A stretch of 7,261 bases of DNA, from positions 1 to 7,261 of the forward strand of contig CAMOHW010000041.1 of assembly GCA_946615525.1 (NCBI GenBank), in the 5' to 3' direction. Origin of the DNA: an uncultured Clostridia bacterium (GTDB lineage: Bacteria; Bacillota; Clostridia; Oscillospirales; CAG-272). Numbering within the stretch: the first letter of the stretch is position 1; each line of letters opens with the position of its first letter. Both the position numbers and the translations under genes were made by a program. Positions 6,528 through 7,261 of the stretch are shown piece after piece. Under the pieces are notes generated by a model, which saw only the letters and a list, made by a program, of their open reading frames with translations, was not told the origin of the DNA and searched no databases.

Positions 6528-6632
6528 ATGGAAATCAGAACCCAAACGCGCGCAAAATCAATTGGTTGCGTTTCTTTAGCGCATAGCGCGTTGTTCCTAT
6601 CCTGGCGGATAGGAGATGGGGCGATTCGTTAG
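6528..6632. other. Unassigned structured intergenic segment with a possible 34-codon ORF
   Basis: Between the acyltransferase promoter and the tmRNA terminator is a stretch dense in inverted repeats: AAACGC (6544-6549) with GCGTTT (6568-6573); AACGCGC (6545-6551) with GCGCGTT (6586-6592) as an alternative pairing; GCGC-ATA-GCGC (6579-6589); and a perfect eight-pair hairpin TCCTATCC-TGGC-GGATAGGA (6595-6614). On the plus strand an ATG at 6528 opens 34 codons (MEIRTQTRAKSIGCVSLAHS...) ending in TAG at 6630-6632. An AAGGAG only two bases before the ATG is too close for normal initiation, and no clear plus-strand promoter is visible. It could be a small RNA ending at the terminator at 6640-6677, an interspersed repeat, or a small gene. 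I do not recognise it. Confidence 0.4.
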
Positions 6633-6639
6633 ATCCGGC

Positions 6640-6677
6640 AAAAAAGCAGGGTGTGCGTTTGCACACCCTGCTTTTTT
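6640..6677. terminator. Rho-independent terminator of ssrA, symmetric on both strands
   Basis: GCAGGGTGTGC (6646-6656) and GCACACCCTGC (6661-6671) form a perfect 11-pair stem with a four-base loop, flanked by six A on one side (6640-6645) and six T on the other (6672-6677). Minus-strand tmRNA precursor therefore ends in a stem plus U run directly after its CCA end. The same element would stop plus-strand transcription from 6528-6632. The last T (6677) is the complement of the terminal A of the mature CCA. Confidence 0.95.
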
Positions 6678-7043
6678 GGTGGAGATGATGGGAATCGAAC
6701 CCATGTCCGAAAACCCCTCGGCATGACCTTCTTCGTGGGCGGTCTGTTATTTGAACTTCCCCTTGGGCGGCGCGAACAGACACGCTCCTCCTTTGGGTAG
6801 CCCTTTTGTGCCTGACCGGTTCAAGGGCGAACCGCCGATGCAGGTTTACCACTCATTTGACGCTCACACCAAAGCCGTGGTGTTCTTTGGAGGAACGGGT
6901 GACCCTCAGGTCACGGCACTGCCATTAGGCAGCCAGAGCAACAGTTTTGTTGTCGTTTATTTTAAGGTTGGGCAGTTATCGAGTTTACCCGGCTCGCCAC
7001 GCTTATCATGTGTCAGAATCCCCGTCGAAACCATTACAGCCCC
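6677..7043 (-). ncRNA. ssrA: Transfer-messenger RNA (tmRNA)
   Basis: Acts with SmpB to free ribosomes stalled on broken mRNA, adding a degradation tag to the nascent chain. The mature form is 367 nt, one-piece type. The 5' end reads GGGGCTGTAATGGTTTCGAC, and the 3' end has the tRNA-like T arm ATGGG-TTCGATT-CCCAT, then CATCTCC-A-CCA with an encoded CCA. The acceptor stem keeps the G3-U pair needed for charging with alanine. The tag reading frame lies at 6954-6925, and its stop codon sits in the loop of CTGCC-TAAT-GGCAG. Further on, GTGACC...GGTCAC (6914-6909 with 6904-6899) is a pseudoknot-type stem. It has its own consensus promoter, a terminator directly after CCA, and smpB just upstream. 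One acceptor pair (C5 with U) is mismatched. An apparent 105-codon frame across it is spurious. Confidence 0.97.
6925..6954 (-). other. tmRNA-encoded proteolysis tag reading frame
   Basis: Codons from GAC (6954-6952) to TAA (6927-6925) encode DNKTVALAA. With the alanine carried by tmRNA itself the tag would be ADNKTVALAA, ending in the VALAA-type tail read by ClpXP and similar proteases. The resume codon is inferred from the tail and from alignment of the preceding ATAAAC with the Bacillus ATAACT before GGC. A start one or two codons earlier, at AAC or ATA, cannot be excluded. Confidence 0.75.
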
Positions 7044-7061
7044 ATATAAGGGCGTAAGGAT

Positions 7062-7090
7062 ATTATACAAGGTTCTTTTCGTTTTGTCAA
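7062..7090 (-). promoter_or_regulatory. Consensus sigma-A promoter for ssrA
   Basis: On the minus strand TTGACA (7090-7085) and TATAAT (7067-7062) are separated by 17 bases, a perfect consensus. The -35 box begins only five bases after the smpB stop codon. Initiation near 7055 leaves a precursor leader of about 12 bases, to be removed by RNase P at 7043. Confidence 0.93.
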
Positions 7091-7095
7091 GTACT

Positions 7096-7261
7096 TTATT
7101 CTTCGTAGGAGCGGTCTTTCAAATGTCGTTCCATCGTCCTATCGGCTTGTCTTTCTGCGTCGGTTTCCCGTTTGTCGTAGAGCTTTTTGCCGCGGCAAAG
7201 CCCGATCTCCATTTTGACGTAACTTCCCGAGAAATAGAGAGAAAGCGGAATGACCGAGAAT
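7096..7261 (-). CDS. smpB: SsrA-binding protein SmpB, C-terminal part
   Basis: SmpB binds the tRNA-like part of tmRNA and carries it into the empty A site of stalled ribosomes. The frame enters at the window edge and gives the last 54 residues of a protein normally ~150-160 long. The segment begins FSVIPLSLYFSGSYVKMEIG and continues with LCRGKKLYDKRE, typical of the end of the SmpB beta-barrel, followed by the charged helical tail TDAERQADRTMERHLKDRSYEE before TAA at 7098-7096. The tail is the part that enters the mRNA channel in known structures. Its placement directly upstream of ssrA, same strand, is a common arrangement in Bacillota and supports both calls. The start and upstream context lie outside the window. 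Confidence 0.95.
   Translation of the reverse strand, partial: FSVIPLSLYFSGSYVKMEIGLCRGKKLYDKRETDAERQADRTMERHLKDRSYEE

Noticed and set aside
6612..6627. Echo of the tmRNA 3' end (minus strand CGAATCGCCCCATCTCC) suggesting a tRNA remnant
   Set aside because: There is no T-stem partner, no CCA and no second acceptor strand. The resemblance is limited to CATCTCC and a GATTC-like stretch and is probably chance.
6535..6852. 105-codon minus-strand ORF
   Set aside because: It runs through the 3' half of tmRNA, the terminator and the structured intergenic segment; it has no promoter or ribosome-binding site of its own and resembles no protein family.

Overview
The window looks like a chromosomal segment of a moderate-GC Bacillota, most likely a Clostridia-class, possibly spore-forming anaerobe. 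Support for this: strong Shine-Dalgarno sequences, several textbook sigma-A promoters (three exact TTGACA-17-TATAAT), a short ProB without the PUA extension, a PdaA-type deacetylase, and an smpB-ssrA pair of Gram-positive type. The genus cannot be fixed from the sequence alone. The content is mainly housekeeping and cell-envelope genes. I see no insertion sequence, phage gene, CRISPR array or defence system.

Left part (1-2370). On the minus strand lies proBA, the first two steps of proline synthesis from glutamate. proB is complete, proA runs off the left edge, and the two overlap by ATGA. A divergent regulatory gap (1210-1377) holds a perfect promoter for proB and a separate extended -10 promoter for a plus-strand gene. 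That gene encodes a six-segment DUF624/YesL-like membrane protein and starts at TTG behind a Shine-Dalgarno that sits inside a perfect hairpin.

Middle (2350-5171). Two tandem, overlapping secreted polysaccharide deacetylase genes (CE4 family) lie on the minus strand. The first in transcription order is PdaA-like (muramic-delta-lactam/spore-cortex type); the second is a canonical CE4 enzyme. The second converges on the DUF624 gene with a 21-base 3' overlap. Upstream of the pair, the gap of about 200 bases to the divergent mnmA (tRNA 2-thiouridylase) holds a 19-base palindrome, a weak sigma-E-like promoter candidate and the perfect mnmA promoter. mnmA ends at a strong bidirectional terminator shared with the next gene.

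Right part (5178-7261). A membrane O-acyltransferase (acyltransferase_3 family) is transcribed on the minus strand from its own promoter. Next comes a structured intergenic segment of about 100 bases that is not assigned to any known family, then the trans-translation module: ssrA (tmRNA, 367 nt, with promoter and terminator) and the 3' end of smpB, both on the minus strand.

Functionally, SmpB and tmRNA act together in ribosome rescue, ProB and ProA in proline synthesis, and the two deacetylases probably on peptidoglycan. The DUF624 protein and the acyltransferase have no firmly inferable substrate. I found no clearly novel multi-gene system. The most notable non-coding signals are the Shine-Dalgarno hairpin at 1362-1379, the palindrome at 3886-3904, the structured segment at 6528-6632, and a mismatch in the tmRNA acceptor stem.
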